DNA from: Bacteroidales bacterium UBA6248
GTDB taxonomy: Bacteria > Bacteroidota > Bacteroidia > Bacteroidales > Lentimicrobiaceae
Direction of reading: 5' to 3'
DNA: 7,613 nucleotides
Assembly: GCA_002441345.1 (NCBI GenBank)
Contig: DJVU01000005.1
Span: forward strand, 1-7,613
A program made the translations under genes and the position numbers. Positions 6,565-7,613 of the stretch are shown here, in pieces. Position 1 is the stretch's first letter. Each line of letters begins with the position of its first letter. Under the pieces are notes generated by a model that was given only the letters and a program-made list of their open reading frames with translations, did not search any database and was not told the DNA's origin.

Positions 6565-6592
6565 ATTAACCAATTATTAACCTCATTCTTAA
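6565..6592 (+). repeat. Leader motif copy 2 (upstream of lipoprotein B)
   Basis: ATTAACCAATTATTAACC-CATTCTTAA lies 4 bases before the lipoprotein B start and matches the motif upstream of lipoprotein A (5077-5100), there 17 bases from the start. It falls within the predicted untranslated leader. Confidence 0.45.
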
Positions 6593-6596
6593 ACGT

Positions 6597-7175
6597 ATGA
6601 AACGAATCAAGTTGCTTGCCGGCCTGTTGGTTTTTAGCCTGGTAATGGCCTCGTGTTCCAAGGAACTTCCGGAAACTCTGAAACCGGGTACAGCCCCTGC
6701 AGAAAATCCTGCTTCAGGACCCCACCTTAAAGATATGGTTTATCTGGATGAGCTGATCTACTGCATTTATGGATTTCATAACGCTCAGGGCGATGAAATC
6801 GGTACTGTCTTTCTTTACGGAAGTCCGGTTACCGGTATACTTGACGTTACCTTTGCAGTAGTTCCGGGCTATCTGATTACTGCCTACCATTTTGATCTGC
6901 AGGAGTCCCTGGCTGATATTCCCCGGACAAAGAAGGGCGAACCCATCCCCGGACGTTTCCCGTTCAAATCCGGTCTAAGCCCCTGCGAAACGCACACCTT
7001 CACCATACCGTATCCCGAATACCTGGAGTGCAATGAGCCGTTCTTTTCTGCTGCTCACCTCGAAATCCAGCAGATATCGGGAGGCAATTTCTGTGTCTGG
7101 GCCGGTGTCGACGAATTTGTTCCGGGAGGCAATCCGGCAACCTATTTTTCGGATGCCAGCATGTGCATCGATTAG
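6597..7175 (+). CDS. Lipoprotein B, short paralogue of lipoprotein A
   Basis: A 192-residue predicted lipoprotein with one copy of the domain seen in lipoprotein A. The signal peptide (MKRIKLLAGLLVFSLVMASC) has lipobox MASC with C20 acylated, and its LLAGL...ASCSKE matches lipoprotein A almost residue for residue, including a shared 12-base DNA word CTTGCCGGCCTG. The domain shows GDEIGTVFLYG (65-75), GEPIPGRFPF (114-123), FTIPYPEYLEC (135-145), SAAHLEI (151-157) and a shortened tail CVWAG...NPATYFSDAS (166-188). It lacks the AGQ triplet, the strict ETAWA motif and the whole second repeat. C145 aligns with C136 of lipoprotein A. It has its own promoter and leader motif. Function unknown; probably a cell-surface or periplasm-facing protein that diverged after duplication. 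Confidence 0.75.
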   Translation: MKRIKLLAGLLVFSLVMASCSKELPETLKPGTAPAENPASGPHLKDMVYLDELIYCIYGFHNAQGDEIGTVFLYGSPVTGILDVTFAVVPGYLITAYHFDLQESLADIPRTKKGEPIPGRFPFKSGLSPCETHTFTIPYPEYLECNEPFFSAAHLEIQQISGGNFCVWAGVDEFVPGGNPATYFSDASMCID

Positions 7176-7200
7176 CAGCCTGATGCTTCGATAGTAAAAG

Positions 7201-7238
7201 AGTTCAGACCTGCAGTAATGGTGTGCGGGCCTGAATTT
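7201..7238 (+). terminator. Candidate terminator-like stem-loop after lipoprotein B
   Basis: A 12-bp stem (7203-7214 with 7224-7235), broken by one A-C mismatch and one G-U pair, closes a 9-base loop 28 bases after the lipoprotein B stop. Only TTT follows directly, though another T5 run lies at 7247-7251. The stem is good but the U tract is poor, so it may be an mRNA-stabilising hairpin or an inefficient terminator. Confidence 0.4.
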
Positions 7239-7301
7239 CCCTGGTCTTTTTCAGATGTTGCATCCTTGTCTTTTCGCCAGAAAGGTGTATTAAGGTGGAG
7301 G

Positions 7302-7613
7302 TTAAGGCCAGGTCTTGCATCCGGGAATGGATTGCACGGCCGGAGTGTTTTTTAAATATGTGGCCTGCTCCATCGCAGCAGCAGGATCATCGAAAAAACT
7401 CCAAATCTGTATCGGTCTTTCTTCCGGGCCCTGCTCGTCGGGTGGGGAGATTCCGCAAATCAATAATCCGGAACCAGGGTTCCCTTTTTTTTGTCCTGTT
7501 AACGGAAGGTCATCTTTCGCTGATTCCCCATTATTTCTCCGGGCTTTCTCTTGTGTTTCTCTATGATTCCTCCGTACCAGGTCCGTATTTTCTCTTGCTT
7601 TTTCAAAAGAAAG
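7302..7613 (-). CDS. Possible partial unknown protein, C-terminal part, runs off right edge
   Basis: On the minus strand a frame is open from the window edge for 103 codons to a TAA at 7302-7304; no start is visible because it enters from outside. The first half is very hydrophilic (KAREN...RRNHRETQEKARRN). The second half looks more like folded protein (RPIQIWSFFDDPAAAMEQA, then YLKNTPAVQSIPGC). I recognise no family. A second minus-strand frame is also open at the edge and ends at 7499-7501 after 38 codons (RTWYGGIIEKHKRKPGEIMG within it), so which frame is real is unclear. A third stretch in another phase (7172-7351) continues protein-like after this stop. Chance, a gene end, or a frameshifted remnant are all possible. 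Confidence 0.33.
   Translation of the reverse strand, partial: LSFEKARENTDLVRRNHRETQEKARRNNGESAKDDLPLTGQKKGNPGSGLLICGISPPDEQGPEERPIQIWSFFDDPAAAMEQATYLKNTPAVQSIPGCKTWP
7470..7492 (+). terminator. Candidate intrinsic terminator with T8 tract
   Basis: GGAAC (7470-7474) and GTTCC (7479-7483) pair around CAGG, followed after one C by T8 (7485-7492). The stem is only 5 bp but the T tract is long. It could stop readthrough from lipoprotein B about 300 bases upstream. It would suit a convergent arrangement in which a minus-strand gene ends at 7499, just beyond it. Confidence 0.35.

Larger units (their letters stand above)
6129..6596. other. Intergenic region between the two lipoproteins
   Basis: About 470 bases. 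The first part (6129-6300) is AT-rich and contains a TTAACA/TGTTAA dyad. The second part (about 6300-6540) is clearly more GC-rich, close to coding composition, and carries several short open frames in different phases, none with recognisable protein features. One is the 73-codon frame at 6313-6534, whose peptide is rich in R, P and S. This block may be a decayed gene or just background. The last part holds the promoter and leader motif of lipoprotein B. Confidence 0.5.

Noticed and set aside
7315..7566. 83-codon plus-strand frame starting MHPGMDC
   Set aside because: Its composition (many C, S, F and P) resembles an antisense shadow, a candidate terminator lies inside it, and the minus strand over the same bases looks at least as protein-like.
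1..7613. CRISPR array, insertion sequence or phage genes
   Set aside because: No regularly spaced repeats, transposase motifs or terminal inverted repeats with target duplications were seen.

Overview
The window looks like chromosomal DNA of a Bacteroidota bacterium. The evidence is a long tandem MacB/FtsX-type permease ending in the NP-S-SLRYE style tail common in that phylum, lipoproteins with short '(L/M)(F/A)(S/A)SC' lipoboxes, two perfect TAnnTTTG -7 promoter elements (the Bacteroidota primary sigma-factor signature), and a general lack of Shine-Dalgarno sequences before starts. The genus cannot be told from this sequence.

Layout. (1) 9-82: tRNA-Arg(UCU) on the minus strand. (2) 324-788: a stand-alone receiver-domain response regulator on the plus strand, preceded by an AT-rich spacer with a G9 tract and followed by a strong hairpin terminator. 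(3) 836-1972: a GH53 endo-beta-1,4-galactanase lipoprotein on the minus strand, convergent with the regulator, with its own promoter just upstream. (4) 2093-4516: an FtsX/MacB-like ABC transporter permease of about 807 residues, minus strand, upstream of and co-directional with the galactanase; no ATPase partner is in the window. (5) 4517-5117: about 600 bases without a convincing gene, holding a possible structured leader for the next gene. (6) 5118-6074 and 6597-7175: two plus-strand lipoproteins that are paralogues of each other. They share signal peptides, an upstream leader motif and a beta-rich domain marked by 'GNPVPG-FP' and 'WA-G...N-ATY...SDAS'. The first carries a second, tail-less copy of the same domain. 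(7) 7176-7613: stem-loops and a poorly resolved minus-strand reading frame running off the right edge, possibly frameshifted.

There is no evidence that these genes form one pathway. The galactanase would cut pectic beta-1,4-galactan outside the cell or at the cell surface, but no SusC/SusD pair or sugar transporter accompanies it. The most interesting part is the duplicated lipoprotein pair, which I recognise only as a domain type and cannot assign a function.
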